Notes: generated from the letters alone by a model not told the origin. DNA of 64,000 nt from Homarus americanus (GCF_018991925.1 NW_024725489.1:8892473-8956472); one strand, 5' to 3'; positions 10,796 to 22,330 are shown, numbered from the stretch's first letter. Numbers and translations are program-made.

Positions 10796-11603
10796 TCCAT
10801 GGCGTATGTACAATGGTGCATTTTGTTTGGCATATTGAAATATTTTTGGCATGTTACCCTCAACCTATGTAAATAGAAAATTTTTGTATAATTATATGTG
10901 ATCAGGGCTGGTACTTGATGCACTCAAAATTTTCTGTGTCTATGTAAGTATTTTGCAGCTTAATGTGAGGGTTGTTTAATATTTGTGTTTGGTATGTTGT
11001 CCCCTGCAATATTTAGCTTTGTCAGTCGTCAGACGCTGGCAGGCCTTGGCAGTATTAGGACGTCTCAGCTTGTCAGTGGTGGATACCTTTTCAAATAGGG
11101 TTTAGTTGAGTATTATTTTCAATGCTGCTATATTATTTTTCATGGTGTGTAAGGTGCAATCATTTATTGTGTTGTAAGGTCCATTATTGTTTATACACGG
11201 TGCCAATAGTAGTTGTTTATTCAGGATCATCTTATTTAAATCTTTTGTAATTCGTATATTTCCAAACCTTCTCTCCTGAACTGTTGGGATTAAGAGAGGG
11301 CTGTGATTGAATCCATGACCAAGATGTGCTGAGTTGCCAATTTCTTTTTCTGTTGTTTTTTTGTTGTGCCATATGTGCCCTCATTAGTATATTAGTCTTT
11401 AACGTAATTCAAGTTGATAAGTTATGGCATAACACATCTAAGAATGAGTTAGGTTAAGACAAGCTAAACTAGGTATTGTTAGACAATAATAAGTCAAGAT
11501 TGCTGGAAGGTGAATATACTCTACATTATTTATTACATTTCGTCCCATAAATGCAACCAGCTATTAAATTCTTCTTGTGCTGTTTTACAGAAATAAGACG
11601 TAC
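10796..11603. other. Intronic sequence, nothing recognised
   Basis: AT-rich unique-looking intron between the element fragment and the tektin exon donor. I see no gene, tandem repeat or element end here. Confidence 0.4.
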
Positions 11604-11758
11604 CTGTGTTGCGGTGGATCCCTGCACAACTCCATCTCTGGCCGGTGGGTACGACCCTCCAGCCTCGTCTGTACTACCTTAAGCGGTGCAGACTTGTCCA
11701 AGATGGCCTTCTTCAGCATATCTATATGACGTTCCAAGTCGTTCATCTCCCTCTGTAC
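11604..11758 (-). CDS. TEKT: Tektin exon with signature nonapeptide
   Basis: 155-bp exon between acceptor ccttcacag (11759-11761 side) and donor AG|GTACGT. It encodes QREMNDLERHIDMLKKAI, a coiled-coil segment, then LKVVQTRLEGRTHRPEMELC. The nine residues at 11618-11644, RPEMELCRD, are the tektin signature, usually RPNVELCRD, so two central residues differ while Arg-Pro and ELCRD are kept. Phase 0 in; ends with two bases of an Arg codon completed in the last exon. Confidence 0.95.
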
Positions 11759-11889
11759 CTGTGAAGGAGAAACAAGGAAAACGAACATGTTACTTGTAAG
11801 TGCTACCAACCTCTTGCCGGTTAAATCATCGTTTTGTACTTCCAAAACGGATCTCATTTTCCTAATAAATCTTTCATCGTTCTTTTATC

Positions 11890-12005
11890 CATTCACAGTT
11901 TGTCGTTACTAGGCAGCCTTGCTTACACCCAGCCTATTTCTCTCAGTTTGTCATTACTAGGCAGCCCTGCTTACACCCAGCCTATATCCTTTACTCTGTC
12001 ATTAC
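11890..12005. repeat. Small tandem repeat of about 48 bp
   Basis: Two good copies and one partial copy of a unit containing cagtttgtcattactaggca followed by gcctgcttacacccagcctat-like sequence. It lies in the large tektin intron with no coding meaning evident. Confidence 0.75.
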
Positions 12006-12269
12006 TACTCATGCTGGCCTCTACAACTCTTTATTTCCTAAATCTAAATTTGTCTAATTCAAAATCATTGCTGCGTGGTTCCTCTTGGTTTGATAGCTAA
12101 AGTACCTTTTATTACACCACCTTTGTTTAACCCTGACTTCCATTTATGCGCTTCACTCTACGTCTCTCAAGAAAAGGCAAATTCAAGCTTGGTTAAGGTT
12201 TCTACTGTATACTCAAGTTTCCTAATTTTCTTGACACCTTACTCCGAATGCTGTTTAGGGAATTGATAT

Positions 12270-12460
12270 CCTAGTCCAGGGAAATTAGACAATTTTTATG
12301 CCGCTATCTTGAAAAAATGGGAGCCGTTCGCGGTTTTTCATGTTTTACTGTTGATTTTAGGGAGATGACACTTAATAACAAAATAAAAGAGCGTAACTTT
12401 TGCACATTATTATTCAGCTTTTGTGAAGAATAAATACTTTCCGAGAAAATACAAATTTTG
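12270..12460 (+). repeat. Left inverted repeat of element 1
   Basis: Reads ctatcttgaaaaaatggga, then cggtttttcatgttttact, and continues to tccgagaaaat-like sequence near 12440. It pairs with the reverse complement of 14205-14412. Confidence 0.75.
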
Positions 12461-12510
12461 TTTCCACAATAGCTACAATCCCCTTCTAATTTTGACAGTT
12501 TAATGTTCCA

Positions 12511-14045
12511 GTGGGGGGAAAAAACATAATGTCTGCTTTTCTTTTCTATTTTTTAGTTACTAAATTCATGAGACACTCAATCATGTTGACACCACTTTAC
12601 TTTACCAAAGGATTATCCGTTGTGCAAAAGGTGACGAAGATCTTTCTAACTGCTGCCAATTATCAGTTGTCGCCAATGCCGCCATCTCTCTTTGATGAAA
12701 TGGGAATGTGGAAATCAAATAAGTCAACACTTTATGATGCTTTCACTTCTACCGAAGAAAGCAGCCTGGACACTGGCAAATGCATTTTTGTTATAGACGG
12801 TGGCTTCCTGTTACACCGTGTTTTGTGACCAAAACAAGGCACTTATGATGATATTTATAAAGTTTATGTGCCAAATGTAAAAAGGCATGGGTATGATGAA
12901 AGTGCAATGGACAAAATAAATGTTGAAAGACAACGACATAGTTTAAAGAGGAAATCTGTCCAAACAATTTTTTATGCATCAGTGACTATCACCAATATCA
13001 ATCAAGAAAATTTTCAGTGAAATGATAAAAATAAGTCAAGATTTATTTCTCAGTTATCGGAAAAAAAGGAGAAAACATGTTCACCAAGCTCCTGATGATG
13101 CTGACATACACACCATTAACACTGCAATCCAGTTATCTGCTTCCTCTGCATATGTTGCAGTTGTGGGCGAATATGTAGATCTCCTAGTTCTGCTCACTGC
13201 ATTGACTCCAGGAGACAGGAACATATTTATCTTTAAGCCAGGCAAAGGTAACACTAGGAATCAGTTGTACATAACTGCAGGCTACCCATAAAGATATTAA
13301 AGACCACATTCTCTTTTTGCACGCTGCATGTGGCTGTGACACAACATCGTCTGTGTTTCAAAAGGACAAAAGGAAAATTCTGAACTTGTTACAAAAACAT
13401 AATGACTTACGTTCTATCCTGCACGTTTTTAATAACAGGAATGCCTACCCAGATGAAATTGCTTGAGTTGGAGAACTTTTCCTTCTTGTACTATATCGAG
13501 CACCTAACAGTGAAACCTCCTTAAATCAGTATCGCATCAAGAACGTTGACAAAGCAATTGGCCTCAGTAATAGTGCAGTTAAACTTGCAAGACTGCCGCC
13601 TACAACAGCAACTGCACGCATGCATTTTCTGCGTGTTCACCATCAAATTCAGTTGTGGCGAGGTAATCTATTACCACCTGACTTTTGGGGATGGAAAATT
13701 CACCCTTCAGACAGCAGCTGTAGAGTCACTTCTGAATCTAATATTCTGCACATGCAAAAAGAGTTGTGATGGACTATGCAGCTGCAAAAAAGCCGGCATA
13801 CTATAAGATGCTCGAATATATGTAGTCAAGGAACAGCATGTACCAACAGTATGTCCTACTTTCCAAGACGATGATTATGATGAATATGACATAGATACTA
13901 ACAGTGGTGACATGGATAATGATGAGACCCATTACAGTTTTGCTGTGGAAGATTATAATGTAAATGATACTCCTGAGAATGAATGCACATTTGATACTGA
14001 CCTTAATTATCACAACGGCACTGAATTTGACTCACAAATTTACTG
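12511..14045 (+). pseudogene. PIN/FEN-like protein with CXC-like tail, broken
   Basis: A decayed member of a family I know only as uncharacterised, multi-copy proteins in crustaceans and other invertebrates. Visible in order: PMPPSLFDEMGMW (12670-12715), FVIDGGFLLHRV (about 12787), KNKSRFISQLS (about 13030), APDDADIHTINTAI (13085-13130), VAVVGEYVDLLVLLTAL, FLHAACGCDTTS (about 13315), LARLPPTTATAR (13590), FWGWK (13690) and a Cys cluster CTCKKSCDGLCSC (about 13750), ending in an acidic tail to TGA at 14043-14045. The spaced acidic residues fit a PIN/flap-nuclease fold, which would be metal-dependent; that is inference. A TGA replaces an expected Trp at about 12826, and there are at least four frameshifts, so the copy is dead. 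Confidence 0.75.
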
Positions 14046-14204
14046 AACACGTTGCAAAGAGAACGTAACTCATAAAAACACTTATCGTTAAATAGGCCTA
14101 CAGGGGATACCACATTAAAAAAACAAAAACGCGCAAAGTATGTACCTCATGGGCGGTGTGGAAAACGGCCAGATGTAAAAATAAGGAGGGGTGAGGCCAG
14201 TAGT

Positions 14205-14412
14205 GAAGATTGTATTTTTATTTTCTCGGAAATTATTATTCTTACACAAAATCTGAATATACTAAAATGTGCAGAGTGTTATGCTCTTTTCTATTATAAA
14301 TCTTCATCTCTCAAAAATCAAGTGTTAATGAGTAAAACATGAAAAACTGCGAATGACCGCCATTTTTTCAAGATGGCGACAAATGCTCATCTCGGCTCGG
14401 CCAGGATGCTTA
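14205..14412 (-). repeat. Right inverted repeat of element 1
   Basis: Reverse complement reads ccatcttgaaaaaatggcgg, then cagtttttcatgttttact and tttccgagaaaata, matching the left repeat in the same order with small indels. Confidence 0.75.
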
Positions 14413-14699
14413 TTATGTTGTTTATAAACGTATTCTCACTATTTCTATCAAGTATCATTTCATTATGAATTAGTTCAACTTTTTTCCTAATTTTCCGTAA
14501 GGTATCAAAACTGAACGGTATATATAAAAAAAAGTTGATGAGGTCTCACATACGTCATATATAGTTTATTAAGGTCATGGGTTGTGCACAATGTACACAA
14601 CATCTTCACTCGAGTAGCGGCCACATTTCACAAATATCACTCTTTATGACATTCCACAATACTCTTTACATCATTCAATCGTTTCAGCACATCTACAAA

Positions 14700-15284
14700 A
14701 TAGCGAGCATGCTCTATTATCCACACATGGATAATTGCAGACCTGAAGCGGTCGGTTTAAATGTCCATGGAGAGAAAAGCTCTCCAGCCAAACTCAAATT
14801 TATGGTGTTACTGAAGTGTGTGGCACTTAACCGTCACAGGTACTGCACCAAATTAGTAGATTGTGGTAAGGCTAAAAAAAAAAAGGGGTTGATCTGTGCA
14901 TTTCATAGTACAAAGGTCCCACTTGGCATAAGTGCTCCTTGGTGGAAGAGGAAAAAAATATCCAAAGAGACACTTTGTCTCCATGCATAGAACTCACTAA
15001 TTAGTATAAATTATGTTAATTGGCACCCAAAAGCAATTTGTAACTTTTAAACCATTTCGCCTAGAAACAGGTCTGAGTAGTTGAACCTGGCTAATTTTAG
15101 GGTCAGGAATCCATTTTGTGGTTTATTTTGACAATTGGCAGCCATATTGACCCTCAAATCCCAGATGTCCACTGGCCGCCATCTTGAATATAGGCATACT
15201 TTACAACTTTTGAACCGTTTGAGCTACAAACTTGTGTGATATATTAATTTCTACTAATTTGGGGTTGAAAAAATAATTTAGGTC
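14700..15284 (+). repeat. Left inverted repeat of element 2
   Basis: Contains aaaatatccaaagagacact, tttcgcctagaaaca, cctggctaattttagggtca and ttgagctacaaacttgt in order. Their reverse complements appear in opposite order at 18915-19290. A 137-codon plus-strand frame (14577-14990) crosses the outer part of this repeat; no family is recognised, but the opposite repeat encodes a weakly similar stretch (KLSQLKSTCGLYN), so the outer repeats may derive from coding sequence. Confidence 0.8.
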
Positions 15285-15608
15285 ACTGCACGTGTGGAGT
15301 TACTTCCTAGCCCCCCATTAGTCCCTGTTCACCTAGCAGTAAAGTAGGTACCTGTTGTAAGTCGAAAGTTGCGAATTCGTATTCAGGGAAAGTTGTTGGA
15401 GCTTCCAATAACTTCATGACATAAACCACTGACTCATCAGGCTTCTACGCCCTTGACTCTTCAGGCTTCTATGCCCTTAAATCGTGAGACATAAAGGCAA
15501 GCATGAACTTAGCATGCTTCCCTTTTGGGCGCAATAAACGCTTCTGCGCTTCACCTTACACAAGGCTGTAGGGGTGTGCCCAAAAAAAAAAAAAAAACTG
15601 CACGTGTG
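15285..15608 (+). mobile_element. SINE (family 2), 5'-truncated, with 12-bp TSD
   Basis: Body of the same SINE found full length at 45505-45870, beginning at acttcctagccccc and ending in a 15-base A run. It is flanked by an exact 12-bp target duplication, actgcacgtgtg, at 15285-15296 and 15597-15608. The tRNA-like head is missing, as expected of truncation during target-primed reverse transcription. It dates after formation of the inverted repeat element it sits in. Confidence 0.92.
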
Positions 15609-16159
15609 ATATAAGGTCATTTATAGGTGAATTATAGGATAGTTGCCATTAACTATATTAAAGAAAAACTTGATGCATTAAACATATGCTGATGGCATTT
15701 GAGCTCATGTAATGCGCGTTTTCTGAGGTCACGGCTGAGATAAAAACACCAACTTAACAAGAATCATCGGTAACTTTCATTTGAGTACGCACACAATGCA
15801 GATTTCAAAACAGTCATAATTACATACAGTTTTTACTGTTCTGACCTCACACGTTCACTGTGTGTGAACAGCCAGCCTTACATCCAGAGTGTTGTACAGG
15901 GCTGCTCATTCATGCAGCATGAACAGTAGCTAAAAAAGTATCTGACAGGGTGGGTCCGATGACTTCCGAAATTATACGTACAATTCGTGATGTCTCGGGA
16001 GGGTTGGTATGCGTGTCTTGACCCACCGCCATTCAGTATCCAACACAGGGGGTGAGTTGGCATATAGGAATAAAATAAACGGTGAAGCGATTATTATCAC
16101 ATCTCATAAGTAGACAACACGCATACCCCAATACCTATCGCCCATGGTCTCATATTGTT
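15609..16159. other. Interior of element 2, nothing recognised
   Basis: About 550 bp between the SINE and the 3' end of the minus-strand gene. AT-rich, with no recognisable gene. It probably includes the 3' flank of the element 2 gene. Confidence 0.4.
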
Positions 16160-18754
16160 TTACACAGAGTATGCACAGATACTTTCTTTAGCTGCTGTAC
16201 ATGGGGGTTTACATTCACTGTAGCAGCCACAGATGGCAAGCTCCTGTAACTTCTTCGATATGGTAGGTATTGTGATATAACTTGGTACTGGGGCAGTTTC
16301 CACGGTCTCCTGTTTCCATCCCCATCCTGTGGGAAGTGCTGGTTGAGGATCTTTCTTAAGATAATTTCCCCACACGTCTGCCTGGGGCTAGGAGAGACAC
16401 TTCAGCTTGATCCACTCTTTGAAGGATTGAGGAGCAGCAGCAACTAGAGCATTAGGAGGGGCAGTAGCAGCAACTTGCGTCGACTCAACATATTTGAAAT
16501 AGGCCTTCTACATCAGAGTGTAGAGAGTTGTGACTGACACCTGGTGCACATATCGTGCCCTGTAGATTTGAGACACACCAAGGAAGGATTGTGCTGTCCC
16601 ACGAGTGGCCACACCACTGTTCGTTATAGCTGTGGTCCACCCACTGCACTCCAGCCAGTCACCCGAGACTGCCCACATCTTTTCTTTGTGTATGGCCCCA
16701 AGCATAAAAGGTACTTGTCTTCAGCAATATCTGTATCTGCAAATTTCCACTGCAGGAGCTTTGCAAATGTGAACAGGAGCCGATCAGTCACCATGACGAG
16801 CGTCTGTCCTGGGTTCAGGTACTCAGTGGCACTTCTGGTGGTCTTCATGCTGTGTAGCATAGTAATTGGACTGTTTGCCGACTCGGTCAACAGCGGAAAC
16901 ATATAGGACTTTGTCGTAAATGGGGGAGGACCTGAACGTGGTAAGCAGCCCAAGAAATCCAGTCGTCCCTTGTCAGTCGGTTCTCCAAACGGTCACCCAC
17001 ATAATCCAAACACTGATAGCCATCTTGGAGGATCTGCTGCAGTGATCTGGATGCAGGGACTGGGTAACTGTTGATGTCATGCAGTAGTGGAACATGAGCA
17101 ATATCATCCTTAGGTAAGGAGACATCCTCCGTCGTTGTGGGTGACATTGAAAGTGGTCGCACAGACTTTTGGCCCTTTTCTGTTGCCTTTACGATGTCTT
17201 CCTGGTATTTCTCCTCCTGAACCGATGACAAGTGCTGCAAGATGCTGATGCTAATTCCATACAACACGGACTGAGATGAGGCAGTGGTAGATGAGGGGTT
17301 ATAACCAATGTTGTCAATCCCCCTTGTAGTGAAGACTCCTTTGGTGGCCTGTGAAAGAACTACAACACCCTCCTGTTCCCAATGAGCGATGACCGAGTTG
17401 GCAATATCAGTGCTCAGCTGACGCAGCTGGTGATACGATACACAGATGCCTCGTTCAGCAAGCATGTCAACAAAACTCTTCTTGCCAGTCTTCATATGCA
17501 CCTTCATCGCCAGCAACAGAGACAGTGAAGTCTCTCGCTCATGCCGATGACGAGGCACACTCTGGTGATTCGGTGATCTTTTCCCCACAGAGTTGTGCAT
17601 GATGGTCTGGGCCAGTGATAATACGATCTTCTTTGAGGAAGCAGGTGGGATATCGACATGAATACCAGGGCCATATAACAGTATATGTAGGAAAGATCTG
17701 AGAGTGGGAACAGTGGAGTCAGCTTCTGAGGTGCTTGAGAAAGAGCCTGAAAAACACCTGCTTTTTCTTTAGGATATCTCGTCGCAGAATCTTGGCTGCC
17801 TGTGCCAAAATTCTCATGTCTGTTGAGGTGGTGTCCTTCATCTCCCCAACTACTTGACTGAGATCTTCATTAAACACCAGCAGCCAGATGACTTTCTATC
17901 TACTTAACGTCAGGGAGCATGTGACAATATCTTGGCGAAGTCGAGTTGTATGACCACGACTACGGGGACAACCAAGAGATACGAGATACGAGGCGCTTAT
18001 CATCAAGTGCTGTCAATTTAGCCATACTCAGAAGAGTACCAGATCCACCGTGGTCCTCAATGTAATCAAGAAGCTCATTGAAAGCTTGAGCTTTTATTAC
18101 TTTGGCAGCAAAGCTTTCATCTGAATCAAGATCAACTGCATCTGCCTTTCTATAAGTCAACTCAGTTTGCCCTGAAGTTTCACATCACCAATTTTCATTG
18201 CAGCATCATTGACTCTTTGGTTTAGGCCAAAAGTGAGTTTTCATCAAGTCCGTCTTGTCTCCAGACTCTTCACAAAAGAAGCATTTTGTTGCAGAAGAGT
18301 CCTTGCCTTCAGTTGATGTAACCTGTGACGCCTGTGTGACACAAACTCTGCCAGAGCTCATCCGCCGTGTTTTCATTGGGCTTCTTTGATGCTTACTCTT
18401 CCTCTCTACCTTACTCTTGGCCCGCTCCACCTTCTGTGTGTTGACGGCACTTCTTCATTTTTTCTGCCACGCAGCATGGTTAGTTTTCATAAGTTCTAAT
18501 ATACTGCTTGCACCACCATCCCCGCCACCAATGTCATCTAGTACTACGAAGCTGGGTAACTCACAGAACTTATAGAGCTCTGAGATATTGTCCAGAAGTT
18601 CTTGATAACATGCTTCTAGTTTTTTGGGTTGGCCGCGTAATTTTATAGATGATGCAGGATCTGCAACTGCTTCATTTGTATCTAACTGACATATAAAACA
18701 GAAGTTCCAGTCACGTGTATCCATACTGGTCATTTTGAACCAATAATGAAACAT
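16160..18754 (-). pseudogene. Large zinc-finger protein of unknown function, broken
   Basis: Minus-strand gene in at least five frame pieces. The 5' part (18754-18206) has two Cys pairs, FCFICQLD and KCFFCEESGD. After a gap, 17600-16887 encodes the middle region and 16953-16624 gives TESANSPITMLHSMKTT and YLNPGQTLVMV. 16705-16508 encodes KMWAVSGDWLECSGWTTAIT and RARYVHQVS. These blocks belong to a widespread, uncharacterised multi-copy family of crustaceans and cnidarians. At 16400-16375 the frame passes from QSFKEWIKLKCLS, stop, PQADVW straight into GNYLKKDPQPALPTGWGWK and a Cys cluster (CGCYSECKPPC). That tail resembles the tail of the PIN-like family in element 1. Stops and shifts make it a pseudogene. 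Confidence 0.7.
16887..17600 (-). pseudogene. Longest open piece of the element 2 gene
   Basis: 237-codon frame, rich in polar residues, starting HNSVGKRSPNHQSVPRHRHE and including FVDMLAERGICVSYHQLRQL, GVFTTRGIDNIGYNPSSTTA and TRDDWISWAAYHV. It is the central, most intact part of the protein. Function is unknown. It overlaps the next piece (16953-16624) in another frame. Confidence 0.65.
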
Positions 18755-18914
18755 AAAAAAAATCGTGCATTATAAAGTTTTTTCTCAATGCAATCAAATG
18801 TTAAGATGTACTCCAAGATGCTTTTCTGATATAACCAATAACAGCTATCTTGGAATTCACCTTTAAATATCCTTTTAAATAACCTCCTGTCACAAAAATA
18901 ATACCAGAAATGAT

Positions 18915-19545
18915 TCTTTCAACCCAAATTAGTAGAAATTAATATATCAAACAAGTTTGTAGCTCAAACGGTTTAAAAGGTGTAAAGTATGCCTACATTC
19001 AAGATGGCGGCTAGTGGCCATCTTGGATTTGAGGGTCAAAATAGACCGCCAATTGTCAAAATAACCCCCAAAATGGATTCCTGACCCTAAAATTAGCCAG
19101 GTTTAACTAATCACACATGTTTCTAGGCGAAATGTTTCAAAAGTTAGAATTTGCCTAATTCTTTCGGGTGCTAATTAACATAAATTATGCTCATTGGGTT
19201 CAATGCATAGAGACAAAGTGTATATTTGGATATTTTTTTTCCTCTTGTCCCAAGGAACACTTATGCCTTTGCACTATGAAATGAAGTGGACACTCCCCTA
19301 GCAAGTCTACTAAATATGACATATTACCCCGTCATAGAAAACGTGCAGGAGCTGCTGGCATCAAAACCTAGATGCACTAACAGATTACAAATTTTGTACA
19401 TGCTTAAGGAGTTCATATCACCTGCGGCGGTGATGCACTAAAGAGTTATAAAGTCCACAAGTTGATTTTAATTGGCTGAGTTTTCTTCGTAACTTAGGGT
19501 GGCTTCGGAGGTCTGGTAAGCATTTGCAAGGCGTAAATAATGCCA
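18915..19545 (-). repeat. Right inverted repeat of element 2
   Basis: Reverse complement reproduces the left repeat: cctggctaattttagggtca, tttcgcctagaaaca and an aaaatatccaaa-like block, in the same order. The part beyond 19300 matches only weakly. It is cut by the (AT)n(GT)n tract at 19576. Confidence 0.8.
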
Positions 19546-19574
19546 TGTTTAGCCCGTCTAACAGACAATTATGG

Positions 19575-19752
<178 letters not shown>

Positions 19753-21451
19753 CGGCAGTCCATTGCAACTTTCCCTTTCCTCAGTCGTGCAACACTCGCA
19801 CCACTGGATCAGGAAAAGGGAGAGCCAAGATGTGTGGTTGCTGCCTGCACTCCTGCCTCACCATATAAATCAACTCACGCACAGCCATCATCCACCTCAT
19901 CATGTCTCATCTTCATCAACCCTTATACCCTAAAAGTCCTATGGCGATGGACGAGTGGCGACAGGGACGGGCAGAAGTAACTGCCGGGAGTCTCTAGACA
20001 CAACTTTGCACATGGGCGGCACAGATAAGATGGTCGTTTATGCACTGGGATCTTGGCAGCAGTGCAATCCAGTCCTGTCTTTGCGACTGAGCGGCGGCCC
20101 TTTCGTGGAGCCACTCTGCTCATCCCACATGGGGAGGGGGCTAAAAAAAGGTGCCCTAAACATAGCCTGCCTAAAATACCAACCTGACTGGGCAACCGCA
20201 CCCAGTAAGGTCATCCTTATGCGGTCGAAAACACAATTATAATCACAGATCAAAACAAAAACAAACTATACAACCTCATATGGTCGCTGCATGAAAGTCA
20301 GGACCGTTCTGGAAACTGGCACATATGAGCATTCTGAAAAACAAAAGAAGAACCGCCCTTGCGGCAAAAGAAGTGGCCAGGTATAACATCTACACTGCAG
20401 CCATTAGTGAGTCCCGGCTCCCAGACCTTCCTATATCTTCTTCTGGTAGGGTAAGCCTGCTGCGGAGAGAAACCACATTTATGGAGTTGGCTTTGCCATC
20501 CGCTAACGCACCCAACACAGGCTAACTGAAATGCCTGTTGGGATCAACGAACACCTCATGACGCTTAGAGTCCTACTGAATCACTCATGTCATGCCTTTT
20601 TCACCAGTGCATACGCCCCAACACTGGATGTAGAGGATGACATCAAGGAGGCCTTTTACGCCAACCTTAAGAGAGTGCTAACCTTTATCCCCAGAGAAGA
20701 TTAGGTTGTGCTTCCTTCGTGACTTCAATACCAGTGTTGGCAGAGATGCTAAAATTTAACAGAGAAATAGAGGGAGAAATGGACTAGGTAATTGTAATTC
20801 CAGCGGCCTACTCCTCGTCAGAAAGTGTGTTGCACACATCCTCACTATCCCTGTAAAAAAAAAAAACTATTTAAGCAGGCCGACAAGTTCAAGGGTTCGT
20901 GGTCCCACCCTCGATCCAAACACTGGCATCTCATCGACTACATCATTGTCAGATAAAGAGATCACCGAGGTGTCCTCATCACCCAACCACTGCAACACTG
21001 ATCACCGGCTCGTCAGAGCTAAGCTCTCACTTCAGATCGCCCCAAAACGGTGAAGGCGACAAGCCTCCAGAAGAGGTTTTAACACTAAGCCTCTGGAGGA
21101 CCCAGCGGTAGCACATGCTTTCAGAGAGTAGGGCGAACATGGGCTGATAAACAACCCAGCAAAGAAAAACCCAAATCCTTGTGTAAAATGGTATATTCTC
21201 GACACTGTCATGACAAAAACCTGCAGAGACCCTCGGTCATATTGAAAGAATACACCAGGACTGGTTTGATGAAAATAACCCGGAAATCAATATACTCGTC
21301 GATGATAAACGTGCTGCTTTAACAGACTGGCAGAACAACCCTCAGTCTCTGACCAACTCTGATACCTTCACAGCGCGAACTTCGCAAACTAAAGAACGAA
21401 TGGTTTAAAAATAAAGCATGTGAAACACAAAAACAAGCAGAAAAGCACAAG

Positions 21452-22330
21452 ATGCATGAATTTTTCAATTCCACCAAAACATTTTATGGACCAATCAATC
21501 GTGGCACAGCCCCCCTCCACTCATCCAATGGTAACTCCCTAATTGAAGACGAAGAAAGCCTCCTTCAGCACTGGAAAGAGCACTATCATTCATTGCTCAA
21601 CCGAAACACTGATGTGGATGTCCTGACTACCCAGCAGGTCCCTCAGCATCCAGAGCAGACCCACCTCAGCTATCCTTCATCCCTGGATGAGGTAGCTACT
21701 GCCATCAAACAGATGAAAAATAATAAAGCCTCAGGACCTGATGGAATCTCAGTCGAGGCATATAAAGCAGGAGGACCTCTGCTTACTAGCGGTCTCCACT
21801 CCCTCCTGGAGAATATATAGGAAAAGTAGGAAATCCCCCAATCTCTTAAAGTCGCCTCCATTGTCAATATTTATAAGAAAAAGGGAGACCGGTCAGACTG
21901 TGGCAACTACTGCAGTACCTCGCTGCTCTCCATAGCTGGCAAGATTTTTGCCCGAGTCCACTTAAACAGACTACTCCCTGAGGAAGAAAACTTCCTCTCA
22001 GAATCTCAATGTGGATTTAGACCATCACGTGGTACCACTGATATGATCTTTGCTGCCCGCCAGAAACGGGAAAGGTGCAGAGAACAGAGTCGTGACCTGT
22101 ACATGGCCTTTATCGACCTAACCAAGGCCTTCGACTCGGTTTTGGCTGCCCACCAAAATTCATTGCCATCGTGAGGCAACTCCACGGTGGCATGAACGGC
22201 AGTGTCCTGCACAATGGCACCCAGTCTGAGTTCTTCTCCATCCAAATGGGGGTACTGGCGCCAATTCCCTTTTCCATTTTCTTGGCTGCCTTCCTTACTC
22301 GTGCCAATGCCTATTTAGCCGGGGAGTGGC
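21452..22330 (+). pseudogene. LINE-A reverse transcriptase, broken
   Basis: Starts MHEFFNSTKTFYGPINRG. Conserved RT blocks follow: ATAIKQMKNNKASGPDGIS (21690-21750), KKKGDRSDCGNY (21875), SLLSIAGKIFARVLLNRLLP (21930), ESQCGFRPSRGTTDMIFAAR (22000) and motif A, FIDLTKAFDSV (about 22110). The catalytic box survives as ADNLTLVAHTEHD near 22437. A stop interrupts at about 21820, and small deletions follow motif A. Confidence 0.85.

Larger units (their letters stand above)
12270..14412 (+). mobile_element. Inverted-repeat element 1 carrying a PIN-like gene
   Basis: A 2.1 kb unit bounded by inverted repeats of about 190-200 bp (about 12270-12460 and 14205-14412), roughly three quarters identical by eye. 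Both outer parts contain the block catcttgaaaaaatgg and gtttttcatgttttact. Between them lies one broken plus-strand gene. The arrangement resembles a DNA transposon, but no DDE transposase is visible, so movement could depend on an enzyme encoded elsewhere, or the nuclease-like gene could be involved. A target-site duplication is not clear. Confidence 0.6.
14700..19545 (-). mobile_element. Inverted-repeat element 2 carrying a zinc-finger gene
   Basis: Two long inverted repeats (about 14700-15284 and 18915-19545) enclose a minus-strand gene. The inner 400 bp of each repeat aligns closely; the outer part is weaker, and the right end runs into a microsatellite, so the true ends are uncertain. 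A SINE has inserted just inside the left repeat. No transposase is recognised. Length is about 4.8 kb including the 0.3 kb SINE. Element 2 starts about 300 bp after element 1, and its repeats differ from those of element 1 apart from a shared aagatggcgg-like word. Confidence 0.6.

Noticed and set aside
16544..16906. 120-codon plus-strand frame
   Set aside because: Antisense shadow of the minus-strand zinc-finger pseudogene, which has recognisable blocks.
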